Shown here piece after piece: positions 25,433 to 31,926 of a stretch of DNA of 38,780 nucleotides. The stretch covers positions 1 to 38,780 of the forward strand of contig CAKSWQ010000019.1 in NCBI GenBank assembly GCA_934512105.1, read 5' to 3'. Each line of letters begins with the position of its first letter. Within the stretch, counting starts at the first letter, position 1. The position numbers and the translations under genes were made by a program. A model generated the notes under the pieces. That model ran no database searches and was not told the origin of the DNA. It saw nothing but the letters and a program-made list of their open reading frames with translations. This DNA comes from an uncultured Faecalibacterium sp. (GTDB taxonomy: Bacteria; Bacillota; Clostridia; Oscillospirales; Ruminococcaceae).

Positions 25433-26371
25433 ATGGAAGAAACCGTCGCAAGCCTTTCGCTTGCAGTACACGAAAAGCTGGAACTGAAAAAGAACCGGCT
25501 CACCCCGCTGCCCGGCAAGGACAGCGGAAAACGCATCTGCGTTGTCACCGGTGTGCACGGCGATGAGCTGGAAGGGCAATATGTGGTCTACCTGCTCAAC
25601 CGCCGCATTCAGGAGCACCCGGAGCTGCTGACGGGCACGGTGGATATCTACCCGGCAGTCAACCCGCTGGGCATCAACACCATTCAACGGGGCATCCCGC
25701 TGTTTGATCTGGATATGAACCGCATTTTCCCCGGCGATACCGATGGCCCCATGGCGGAATATTACGCCCATGCGGTGGTGGAGGATCTGCGCGGGGCGGA
25801 TATCGCCATCGACATCCATGCCTCCAACATCTACCTGCGGGAACTGCCGCAGGTGCGCATCTCGGAGGAGACCGCCCCGGCACTGGTGCCGCTGGCAGAG
25901 CAGCTCAACGTGGACTTTGTCTGGATCCATGCGGCGGCAACGGTGCTGGAAAGCACGCTGGCGCACAGCCTGAACGTCATCGGCACCCACTGCCTTGTGG
26001 TGGAGATGGGCGTGGGAATGCGCCTGACCAAGAGCTACGGCGAGCAGCTGGTGGACGGCATCCTGAACCTGATGCACACGCAGGGCATGTGGGCAGGCGA
26101 AACAAAGCCGCCCCGCAAGCCCATCGTGAGCAAGGACGAGGTGGCCTTTATCAATGCGGATAAGGCGGGCATTTTCATCCCCAGTGTGGAGCATAACGGC
26201 ATCGTGAAAAAAGGGCAGGAGTTGGCGGTCATTGCGGACCCGCTGACAGGCGAGGTGCGGCAGACCCTGATGGCTCCGGCAGACGGTCTGCTGTTTACCC
26301 TGCGGGAATACCCCGTGGTCTATCCGGGCAGCCTGCTGGCCCGCATCCTGACAGGAGGATTCCAGAAATGA
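25433..26371 (+). CDS. AstE/AspA-family zinc deacylase, M14-like (first paralog)
   Basis: This 312-residue protein belongs to the succinylglutamate desuccinylase/aspartoacylase family, which hydrolyses N-acyl amino acids. The zinc ligands are all present: TGVHGDELEG (His42, Glu45) and AIDIHAS (His129), with MNRIFPG as the usual substrate loop. The C-terminal third (from about residue 225) is a lipoyl-like barrel common in this family. AGGAG precedes the ATG. It overlaps a second paralog by ATGA. Its position after the ATP-grasp trio suggests that it processes an acyl or peptide bond in the same pathway; that is inference. Confidence 0.83.
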   Translation: MEETVASLSLAVHEKLELKKNRLTPLPGKDSGKRICVVTGVHGDELEGQYVVYLLNRRIQEHPELLTGTVDIYPAVNPLGINTIQRGIPLFDLDMNRIFPGDTDGPMAEYYAHAVVEDLRGADIAIDIHASNIYLRELPQVRISEETAPALVPLAEQLNVDFVWIHAAATVLESTLAHSLNVIGTHCLVVEMGVGMRLTKSYGEQLVDGILNLMHTQGMWAGETKPPRKPIVSKDEVAFINADKAGIFIPSVEHNGIVKKGQELAVIADPLTGEVRQTLMAPADGLLFTLREYPVVYPGSLLARILTGGFQK

Positions 26372-27312
26372 GAGAAGAAACGCTTTACGAGTTGGAAACG
26401 CCCTACCGCCAGAAATTCAGGATCAAAGGCTTCCGCTTCGGCGAGGGCGAAAAGGCCTGTGCCATGGTGGCTGCTGTGCGCGGCAACGAGGTGCAGCAGA
26501 TGTACGTCTGTGCGCTATTGGTGAAAAAGCTGCGCAGGCTGGAAGAGCAGGGCGCTATTGCGCCCGGCAACGAGCTGCTGGTGGTGCCCTGCGTCAACCA
26601 TTTTTCCATGAACGTGGGCAGCCGGTTCTGGGCGATGGACAAAACGGACATCAATCGGATGTTCCCCGGTTACGATCAGGGCGAAACCACCCAGCGCATT
26701 GCGGCAGCACTGTTTGAGGCAGTGCAGGGCTATAAATACGGCATCCATTTTGCGTCTTTTTATCTGCCCGGCGATTTTGTGCCCCATGTGCGCATTATGA
26801 ATACCGGCTACCAGACGGCCAGTCTGGGCAACCTGTTCGGCCTGCCCTATGTGGTCATGCGCAAACCGGAGCCCATCGACACAACAACCCTGAACTACAA
26901 CTGGCAGGTCTGGGAAACGAACGCCTTCAGCGTCTACACCAAGGAGACCGATGAGATCGACGAGCAGAGCGCGCAGGAGGCCGTGGCGGCGGTGCTGCGG
27001 TATCTCAGCCGGGTGGGGCTGCTGCGCTATAACTGCCACAGCGGGTATCTTTCTTCTGTCGTGCAGGAAAACGAGATGGCCAATGTGCTCACTCCGGCGG
27101 GCGGCATTTTCCGCCGCTTTGTGGAGCCGGGGCAGGAGGTGGAATACGGCCAGAAGCTGGGGGTCATCCTCGACCCATTTACTGCAGAGGTGGAAGCGGA
27201 AATTATCTGCCCCACCAGCGGTGTTGTGTTCTTCGCCCTCAAAAAGCCGCTGACGACCGAGCACGAGGTTGCCTTTAAGGTAATCCGGCGGCTGCATGGC
27301 GGCTGCCTGTAA
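26368..27312 (+). CDS. AstE/AspA-family protein with altered zinc site (second paralog)
   Basis: This 314-residue paralog aligns along its length with the preceding enzyme, including INRMFPG and the C-terminal barrel (LTPAGGIFRRFVEPGQEV). However the first zinc ligand is changed: where the first protein has HGDE this one has RGNE (Arg38, Glu41), and the second site reads GIHFAS (His127) without the Asp of DIHAS. It may be a non-catalytic partner of the first paralog or use a different metal geometry. The ATGA overlap implies coupled, perhaps equimolar synthesis. A terminator follows. Confidence 0.8.
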   Translation: MREETLYELETPYRQKFRIKGFRFGEGEKACAMVAAVRGNEVQQMYVCALLVKKLRRLEEQGAIAPGNELLVVPCVNHFSMNVGSRFWAMDKTDINRMFPGYDQGETTQRIAAALFEAVQGYKYGIHFASFYLPGDFVPHVRIMNTGYQTASLGNLFGLPYVVMRKPEPIDTTTLNYNWQVWETNAFSVYTKETDEIDEQSAQEAVAAVLRYLSRVGLLRYNCHSGYLSSVVQENEMANVLTPAGGIFRRFVEPGQEVEYGQKLGVILDPFTAEVEAEIICPTSGVVFFALKKPLTTEHEVAFKVIRRLHGGCL

Positions 27313-27315
27313 ACG

Positions 27316-27353
27316 AAAAAAGCACCACACGCTTTCCGTGTAGTGCTTTTTCT
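27316..27353. terminator. Terminator after the deacylase pair, usable on both strands
   Basis: GCACcACACG pairs with CGTGTaGTGC with one mismatch; A-run before and T-run after. On the minus strand it lies directly downstream of the tRNA-Ala relic. Confidence 0.8.
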
Positions 27354-27356
27354 TTC

Positions 27357-27441
27357 TGGTGGAGAATACCGCGCCGATTCTGATCACGGTGACCCTCTTG
27401 CAGTCCATGCACAGCACTCTCCCAGAGGAGCGAAACCCTCA
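27357..27441 (-). pseudogene. Decayed tRNA-Ala copy
   Basis: Read on the plus strand it begins TGGTGGAGAATACCG, then GGTGACC, CTCTTGCA, CCATGCA, CTCTCCCAG and ends AAACCCTCA, matching in order the real tRNA-Ala 140 bases away but with insertions and broken stems (acceptor, T arm and anticodon stem). Each copy has its own similar terminator on its 3' side, so an ancestral tRNA plus terminator unit was duplicated and one copy has decayed. The anticodon region is not intact. Confidence 0.7.
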
Positions 27442-27456
27442 CTCGTTCGGCGTTAA

Positions 27457-27493
27457 CAAAAAAGGCACCGCACATTTCTGTGCGGTGCTTTTT
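27457..27493 (-). terminator. Terminator of tRNA-Ala
   Basis: GCACCGCACA (27465-27474) and TGTGCGGTGC (27479-27488) form a perfect 10-bp stem; on the minus strand a T-run follows. Confidence 0.88.
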
Positions 27494-27498
27494 GTTTC

Positions 27499-27574
<76 letters not shown>

Positions 27575-27607
27575 AGATGTTTGCCCTCGTGCCCGACGAC
27601 GTGTATA

Positions 27608-27636
27608 ATTATACCAGCCGCAGATGCGCTTGTCAA
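27608..27636 (-). promoter_or_regulatory. Consensus promoter of tRNA-Ala
   Basis: Minus strand TTGACA (27631-27636), 17 bases, TATAAT (27608-27613): perfect consensus, about 30 bases before the tRNA. Confidence 0.85.
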
Positions 27637-27658
27637 CAGTTTTTTGAAAAAATTTGCA

Positions 27659-27696
27659 GCAAAAGATCCCCGCAGGGCGTGTGCCCGGCGGGGATC
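27659..27696 (-). terminator. Terminator of thiT
   Basis: GATCCCCGC and GCGGGGATC form a 9-bp stem with a GC-rich loop, followed on the minus strand by TTTTGC, 38 bases after the thiT stop. Confidence 0.7.
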
Positions 27697-27733
27697 AGGA
27701 AGCAGAGAAGTGCTTTTTTGAAAAAATGACGCC

Positions 27734-28300
27734 TTAGCGTGCCTGACGGTCGAAGATCTGCGGAGCCACGCGGCACAGCAGCACAGCGGCCACCATGGTG
27801 AGCAGGGTCTCGGGCAGCATATAACTGCCGTTGTAGGTCAGGCTGTAGGTCCATGCGGCCAGACCGTCGGTCAGGTTGCCCCAGACCAGCACGCCGGACA
27901 AAAAGCTGCACATAAAGCGCAGGAAACCGGCAGCAAAAGTGCCCACGGCCACGCCCACGGTGCGGTTCTTGAAGGGGCGGGCGAACAACTCGGCCAGACC
28001 CAGTGCCATAAAGGCCAGCACATAGTCCAGCAGCACCTCACCGAGGAAGTAGAGGAAGGTAGAGGCGGGAGGAGGGTAGAAGCCCATGATCATCTGCAGG
28101 CAGGAGTTCACGAAACCGGTGAACAGGCCCCACTTTGCGCCGTGGCGGAAGGACACCAGCACAAAGGGCAGCATACTCAGCAGGGTAATGCTGCCGCCGT
28201 TAGGCATGGTGAAGAACTTGATGTTGGAAAGCACCGTGCCAATGGCGATCATCAGGGCGCATTCCACCAGAATACGGGTCTTGGAATAGGTTTTGGACAT
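27734..28300 (-). CDS. thiT: Thiamine ECF transporter substrate-binding subunit
   Basis: This 188-residue protein has six hydrophobic segments and the ThiT signature: an AL-rich first helix (RILVECALMIAIGTVLSNI), MPNGGSITLLSMLPFVLVSFRHG, and a final helix region with NGSYMLPETLL that carries thiamine-binding residues. ThiT is the S component that binds thiamine and uses the shared ECF ATPase module, which is encoded elsewhere. The gene is preceded by a TPP riboswitch and terminator, which independently supports thiamine as substrate. GAGAGAGGA lies upstream of the ATG. Confidence 0.92.
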   Translation of the reverse strand: MSKTYSKTRILVECALMIAIGTVLSNIKFFTMPNGGSITLLSMLPFVLVSFRHGAKWGLFTGFVNSCLQMIMGFYPPPASTFLYFLGEVLLDYVLAFMALGLAELFARPFKNRTVGVAVGTFAAGFLRFMCSFLSGVLVWGNLTDGLAAWTYSLTYNGSYMLPETLLTMVAAVLLCRVAPQIFDRQAR

Positions 28301-28330
28301 GATGAAAAGATTCCTCTCTCATAGTAGTAC

Positions 28331-28366
28331 ACAAAAACAAAATGCGCCTGCTGGCAGCAGACGCAT
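28331..28366 (-). terminator. Riboswitch-controlled terminator of thiT
   Basis: Minus strand ATGCGTCTGC and GCAGGCGCAT form a 10-bp stem with one G-U, followed by TTTTGTTTTTGT. It lies between the TPP aptamer and the thiT start and is the expected expression platform. Confidence 0.85.
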
Positions 28367-28399
28367 GGAGGTTTGTTGAACGTACCGGACAGTTCCGCA

Positions 28400-28482
28400 A
28401 ACTCCCTACGCCGGCATTGCCCGGATCAGGTAAAGGGTACTCCGCGCGATGCGGATCTCAGCCTTACGGCGCCCCTGTTTTT
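28400..28482 (-). promoter_or_regulatory. TPP (thi-box) riboswitch
   Basis: The minus strand contains all conserved blocks of the thiamine pyrophosphate aptamer in order: AGGGGCGCC, GGCTGAGATC, ACCCTTTACCTGATC, CGGGCAATGCCGGCGTAGGGA. With TPP bound it should favour the following terminator and shut off thiT. Confidence 0.95.
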
Positions 28483-28596
28483 ATGTCCGCCCACAGTATA
28501 CGCGCCGGAGGACAAAAAGTCAAGCCCGCAGACATAATCCGCCCTGGCGGCGCGTATGTTATACCATTGCAAAGCTGGAACGCAGGGAGGCGGGAT

Positions 28597-28845
28597 ATGA
28601 AAGCAGATCCGGAACAGCGCGCCGTGCAGCTGGGGGAGTATATTGCCGCCCACAACGCCACGGTGCGGGCAGCGGCGGCTGCGTTCGGGTGCAGCAAGTC
28701 CACTGTGCACAAGGACGTTGCCGTGCGGCTGCGCAGCATCAGCCCTGCGCTGTATGGGCGGGTGCGTGCCGTGCTGGCCCGCAACAAGGCCGAGCGCCAC
28801 TTGCGGGGCGGGGCTGCCACCCGGCGCAGATACAGCCGTCGCTGA
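28597..28845 (+). CDS. spoIIID: Sporulation transcriptional regulator SpoIIID
   Basis: This 82-residue DNA-binding protein lines up with SpoIIID of spore formers: RAVQLGEYIAAHNATVRAAA, the helix-turn-helix with FGCSKSTVHKDVAVRLRSI, PALYGRVRAVLARNKAERHLRGG and ATRRRYSRR, where RHLRGG and the basic tail contact DNA. In spore formers it acts in the mother cell, turning on and off part of the sigma-E regulon. GGGAGG lies six bases before the ATG at 28597; the open frame extends upstream through the thi-box, which rules out an earlier start. It is close to sigG, sigE and spoIIGA. Confidence 0.9.
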   Translation: MKADPEQRAVQLGEYIAAHNATVRAAAAAFGCSKSTVHKDVAVRLRSISPALYGRVRAVLARNKAERHLRGGAATRRRYSRR

Positions 28846-28849
28846 AGGC

Positions 28850-28884
28850 AAAAAAGACCGCTGCACTACGCAACGGCCTTTTTT
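28850..28884 (+). terminator. Terminator of spoIIID
   Basis: AAAAAAGaCCG and CGGcCTTTTTT with an extended GC-rich inner pairing, directly after the stop. Confidence 0.7.
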
Positions 28885-28899
28885 CGTTGTGCTGGACGG

Positions 28900-29025
28900 A
28901 ACCCTCTCAGGCGCTTACGCGCCAGCTCCCCCGAAGGGGGAGCTTTTTGCATCCTCCGGATTACGCTGATGAAGCTCCCCCTTCGGGGGAGCTGGCAAAG
29001 CCGCAAGGCTTTGACTGAGAGGGTT
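28900..29025. repeat. Interspersed repeat with terminal inverted repeats
   Basis: The 126-base unit is bounded by AACCCTCTCAG (28900-28910) and CTGAGAGGGTT (29015-29025), a perfect 11-base inverted repeat. Inside are two strong hairpins, AGCTCCCCC/GGGGGAGCT, each closed by a short CGAA or TTCG turn. The same blocks (CCCTCTCAG, AGCTCCCC, CTGAGAGGG) recur at 31.7-31.9 and 33.6-34.0 kb. It may serve as terminator for sigG on the minus strand. It looks like a small non-autonomous element. Confidence 0.75.
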
Positions 29026-29040
29026 TTCAGGCGGCTGCTT

Positions 29041-29808
29041 CTATTCACCGGTGTGGAACTGCTGCAATGCACCTTTTTCCAGTCGGCTTACTTGCGCCTG
29101 ACTGATGCCAATCTCCTGCGCCACCTCCATCTGGGTCTTGCCGCGCAGATACCGCAGCTCCATGATGCGCTTTTCCCGGGGCGTAAGGGCGGCTACCGTA
29201 TCACGGAACTGCAACCCGCTGATCCAGCTTTCCTCGCTGTCCGGATCCCGCACCTGATCGATCACATACATGGCATCGCTGCCATCGGTGTACACCGGCT
29301 CGTCAAGGCTGAGCGGCTCCACCACCGATTCCAGCGCGGCGGTCACCTCGCGCCGGGCAAGCCCCGCTGCGGCGGCGATCTCGTCCATGGTGGGCTCCCG
29401 CCCCAGCTGCTTTTCCAGCGTTTCCCGCGCCTGCATGGCACGGTAGGCAGTGTCCCGCAGGGTGCGGCTTACCCGCAGGGCGTTGTTGTCCCGCAAAAAC
29501 CGCCGGATCTCCCCGATGATCATGGGCACGCCGTAGGTGGAAAACCGCACCGGCTGCGCGGGGTCAAAGTTGTCGATGGCTTTGATCAGCCCGATGCACC
29601 CCACCTGAAACAGATCGTCCAGATTCTCGCCCCGCTGGGCAAACCGCTGCACCACGCTGAGCACCAGCCGCAGATTGCCCTCCACCATCCGCGCCCGGGC
29701 AGCCTTGTCCCCGGCGTGGGCAAGGGTGAGCAGCTGCCGCTTTTCCGCCTCGGTCAGCACAGGCAGCTGCCCCGTGTTCACACCGCATAGCTCCACCTTG
29801 TTGTACAT
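29041..29808 (-). CDS. sigG: Sporulation sigma factor sigma-G
   Basis: This 255-residue sigma-70 family protein starts NKVELCGVNTGQLPVL, a head that is specific to sigma-G, followed by region 2 (NLRLVLSVVQRF, DDLFQVGCIGLIKAIDNFD, RFSTYGVPMIIGEIRRFLRDNN), region 3, and region 4 with MEVAQEIGISQAQVSRLEKGAL. In spore formers it directs late transcription in the forespore. The reading frame is intact and full length. A forespore-type promoter lies just upstream. It is the third member of the conserved spoIIGA-sigE-sigG order, though here separated from sigE by about 1.1 kb of toxin-antitoxin modules. Confidence 0.93.
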   Translation of the reverse strand: MYNKVELCGVNTGQLPVLTEAEKRQLLTLAHAGDKAARARMVEGNLRLVLSVVQRFAQRGENLDDLFQVGCIGLIKAIDNFDPAQPVRFSTYGVPMIIGEIRRFLRDNNALRVSRTLRDTAYRAMQARETLEKQLGREPTMDEIAAAAGLARREVTAALESVVEPLSLDEPVYTDGSDAMYVIDQVRDPDSEESWISGLQFRDTVAALTPREKRIMELRYLRGKTQMEVAQEIGISQAQVSRLEKGALQQFHTGE

Positions 29809-29839
29809 CCAAACGCCCCCGGTCTTTTAGCTTTACCGG

Positions 29840-29869
29840 AAGTATGGCTCTGTGCGCCGGACGCTATGC
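29840..29869 (-). promoter_or_regulatory. Candidate sigma-F/sigma-G promoter of sigG
   Basis: Minus strand GCATA (29865-29869), 18 bases, CATACTT (29840-29846). The Bacillus sigma-G consensus is GHATR with a CATNHTA -10, so only the last base differs. The expected start is about 25 bases before the ATG of sigG. Confidence 0.55.
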
Positions 29870-29912
29870 GTGGAAAAAATTGAGCGCCCCTCCGCAAAAG
29901 AGGGACGCATTA

Positions 29913-29941
29913 TAGACAAACCTGTAATTTTATGGTATGCT
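29913..29941 (+). promoter_or_regulatory. Promoter of the first toxin mRNA
   Basis: TAGACA (29913-29918), 17 bases, TATGCT (29936-29941). The block from 29914 for about 75 bases is almost identical to the one at 30390, ahead of the second toxin. The leader before the toxin is about 170 bases and probably folds; GGCGGCGCAAGCCGTCC near 29950 forms a hairpin. Confidence 0.6.
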
Positions 29942-30119
29942 GTGACTGGCGGCGCAAGCCGTCCATCAGGCGCTGTGCCCACAAACGCAGGCGGCTCCCT
30001 TCTCTGTTGGCGAACTGACGCTCGTTTCCACTGCGAAACGACCCAGAACGACCCGGGAGGAGGTTCAATCAGATTGAGCAGCACTTCCCGGAGTTTTAAC
30101 GAAGGGGGGTGAGCAGAAC

Positions 30120-30233
30120 ATGACGATCTCCGAAATCATCGCAGCGTTGTCGCTTGCCGTCAACGTTGTCCGTGCAGTGTTTGACATTGCATGGAAGATT
30201 ACCATGGAACGCAAGAATGCAAAAAAAGATTGA
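30120..30233 (+). CDS. Small hydrophobic type I toxin-like peptide (holin-like), copy 1
   Basis: This 37-residue peptide (starts MTISEIIAALSLAVNVV, ends ERKNAKKD) has one predicted membrane helix (about residues 5-26) and a basic tail, the form of holin-like toxins of type I systems in Firmicutes. AAGGGGGGTG precedes the ATG. A convergent antisense RNA with its own consensus promoter overlaps the 3' end. The peptide would insert in the membrane when translation is not blocked. It is too short for routine gene finding. Toxicity is inferred from the arrangement. Confidence 0.75.
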   Translation: MTISEIIAALSLAVNVVRAVFDIAWKITMERKNAKKD

Positions 30234-30348
30234 CCGCCAACGCTTCCCCAAGCAACGGTCAATCTTGACTCGCCAATGAGGAACTAGCCGTTTGCAGGGC
30301 CAGCGCCTCTTGTACTTTTATTATATGCGTTCCAGCGCAGAATGTCAA
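30221..30348 (-). ncRNA. Antisense antitoxin RNA 1 with its promoter
   Basis: Minus strand promoter TTGACA (30343-30348), 17 bases, TATAAT (30320-30325), a perfect consensus. The RNA would start near 30313 and end at the terminator GATTGACCG/CGGTCAATC (30228-30236 with 30256-30264) and T-run at 30227-30221, about 93 bases. It overlaps the end of the toxin coding region, so it should pair with the toxin mRNA. Its first 35 bases are nearly identical to antisense RNA 2. Confidence 0.8.
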
Positions 30349-30388
30349 GCGCGGCAAACTGGATTTTACTGCCTGATGACGTTTTTTA

Positions 30389-30417
30389 TAGACAAACTTG
30401 TAATTTTATGGTATGCT
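30389..30417 (+). promoter_or_regulatory. Promoter of the second toxin mRNA
   Basis: TAGACA (30389-30394), 17 bases, TATGCT (30412-30417), identical in both boxes to the promoter of the first copy, with the same downstream sequence (TGTGACTGGCGGCGCAAGCC). The leader before the toxin is about 260 bases and holds no gene I can see. Confidence 0.6.
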
Positions 30418-30684
30418 GTGACTGGCGGCGCAAGCCGTCCATCAGGCGCTGTGCCCACAAACGCAGGACGGGTTGCGGCACCCAGTATCCGCTTCGTGCC
30501 TTGGGCGGCACTCGCGTCTTACTGGCCGCGGCCCCAACCTCGCCTCCCTGTTTCTGCCGCAGGCAGCGGTCGGCTCCGTTGCAGCTAGCTCCTTACCGGT
30601 ACCTGAGTGCCGGGTAAGAGCGAATTTTTTCTTTGAGATCTCGTTTCTCCCCGGACGCTTAAGGGCGGGAAGGGGGGATGCGTC

Positions 30685-30795
30685 ATGACGTTTGAACAGG
30701 TCGTATTGCTGCTCACGCTGCTTGGCGGGGCAATTTACATTACCTTTCAGATCACATGGACTGTATCACACAGTGATGATAAAAAGAAAAAATGA
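30685..30795 (+). CDS. Small hydrophobic type I toxin-like peptide (holin-like), copy 2
   Basis: This 36-residue peptide (starts MTFEQVVLLLTLLGGA, ends SHSDDKKKK) has one membrane helix (about residues 4-26) and a Lys-rich tail, as in the holin-like toxin family. A G-rich ribosome site (AAGGGGGG) lies eight bases before the ATG at 30685. It differs from copy 1 in sequence but has the same promoter, leader start and convergent antisense RNA. It is a second module of the same kind in tandem. Confidence 0.75.
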   Translation: MTFEQVVLLLTLLGGAIYITFQITWTVSHSDDKKKK

Positions 30796-30922
30796 CCGCC
30801 TTCAGTGACTACCAATCATGAACGGTCATTTTTCTTTTGATCTAACATGGTAAGGAGTTAGCCGTTTGCAGGGCCAGCGCCTCTTGTACTTTTATTATAC
30901 ACGTTCCCACGCAGAATGTCAA
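30782..30922 (-). ncRNA. Antisense antitoxin RNA 2 with its promoter
   Basis: Minus strand promoter TTGACA (30917-30922), 17 bases, TATAAT (30894-30899). The RNA would start near 30887 and end at the terminator AATGACCG/CGGTCATT (30791-30798 with 30823-30830) with its T-run near 30790-30782, about 105 bases. It overlaps the 3' end of toxin 2. The 5' part (GTACAAGAGGCGCTGGCC...) is shared with RNA 1. Confidence 0.8.
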
Positions 30923-30938
30923 GCGCTTGTGCCTGCGG

Positions 30939-31643
30939 CTACTCGCTTTCAAGGCGGGTTTTCAGGGTGCGGATGATGCGCTTTTCCAGCCGGGAAATGT
31001 AGCTCTGGCTGATGCCAAGGGCGTCGGCGGCTTCCTTCTGGGTGCGCTCTACGCCGTCGGTAAGGCCGAAGCGCAGCTCCATGATCTGCCGCTCCCGCGC
31101 CGAGAGCGCTGCCACGGCGCGGCGCAGCACCGCACGCTCGGCGTCCTGCTCCAGCTGCTGGCTTACGGCGTTGGCATCGCTGCCAAGGATATCCGAGAGC
31201 AGCAGCTCGTTGCCGTCGCCGTCCACGTTCAGGGGCTCGTCGATGCTGGCCTCCTGTCGGCGGTTGGAGCTTTTGCGCAGGTACATCAATATCTCGTTGC
31301 CGATGCAGCGGCTGGCGTAGGTGGCCAGCTTGATGCTGCGGGCAGGGGTGAAGGTGTTCACCGCCTTGATGAGCCCGATGGTGCCAATACTTACCAAGTC
31401 CTCGGCGGGCACACCGCTGTTTTCGTACTTTTTTGCCAGATACACCACCAGCCGCAGGTTGTGGGTGATCAGCGCCTCGCGGGCGGCGGCGTCCCCGGCG
31501 GCCATGCGGTCAAGCAGGGTTTTTTCCTGCTCGGGGGTAAGGGGCGGGGGCAGGCCGGGCCCGCCCGCCAGATAATGCACCGCGCCGCAGTAGCGCAGAC
31601 GTCCCCACAGCCGCTGCCAGACTTTGCGGAAAAACTGCAACAT
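30939..31643 (-). CDS. sigE: Sporulation sigma factor sigma-E (pro-sigma-E)
   Basis: This 234-residue sigma-70 protein matches pro-sigma-E: an amphipathic pro-sequence ([16 protein letters not shown]) and the [18 protein letters not shown] segment around the cleavage region, then [75 protein letters not shown], and region 4 with [22 protein letters not shown]. It would direct mother-cell transcription after cleavage by SpoIIGA. GGAGGG lies six bases before the ATG at 31643. TATAAT-like sequence lies close upstream at 31665-31680. A repeat element separates it from spoIIGA. Confidence 0.94.
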   Translation of the reverse strand: MLQFFRKVWQRLWGRLRYCGAVHYLAGGPGLPPPLTPEQEKTLLDRMAAGDAAAREALITHNLRLVVYLAKKYENSGVPAEDLVSIGTIGLIKAVNTFTPARSIKLATYASRCIGNEILMYLRKSSNRRQEASIDEPLNVDGDGNELLLSDILGSDANAVSQQLEQDAERAVLRRAVAALSARERQIMELRFGLTDGVERTQKEAADALGISQSYISRLEKRIIRTLKTRLESE

Positions 31644-31702
31644 GGATATCCCTCCTGTGCACCTTTTATTATATGTATAATAGGGGAAAACGGTCTGCGC
31701 CC

Positions 31703-31919
31703 TCTCAGTCAAGCCCTGTCGGGTGCGCTCCGGGAAGTACCCCTTCCGTCTTGCCGCTGCGCGTCAAGCCACCTTCCCCAAGGGGACGGCTTTAGCAGTG
31801 GCGATAAAGCTTCCGGCAGTGCCATAAGGCGTCCCCTTGAGGAAAGACTTCCCCCGCTCCGGGGGAAGATGTCACCGAAGGTGACAAAAAGGGGAATCTG
31901 GCGCGTTAGCGCCTGAGGG
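31703..31919. repeat. Interspersed repeat between sigE and spoIIGA
   Basis: Bounded by CCCTCTCAG and CTGAGGGGG, and composed of blocks also found at 33.6-34.0 kb in inverted orientation (for example the stretch from TGCGCTCCGG through CCCCTTCCGTC and GACGCGCAG-complement to CCTTCCCCAAGGGGAC). Internal hairpins include CTTCCCCC/GGGGGAAG near 31850 and GTCACC/GGTGAC near 31872. No coding potential seen. Confidence 0.65.
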
Positions 31920-31926
31920 GGTAAAA

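Noticed and set aside
28531..28567. Sigma-E promoter ahead of spoIIID (GACATAAT, 14 bases, CGTATGTT)
   Set aside because: The -35 part fits moderately but the -10 matches the consensus at only about half of its positions, so I do not list it as a feature.
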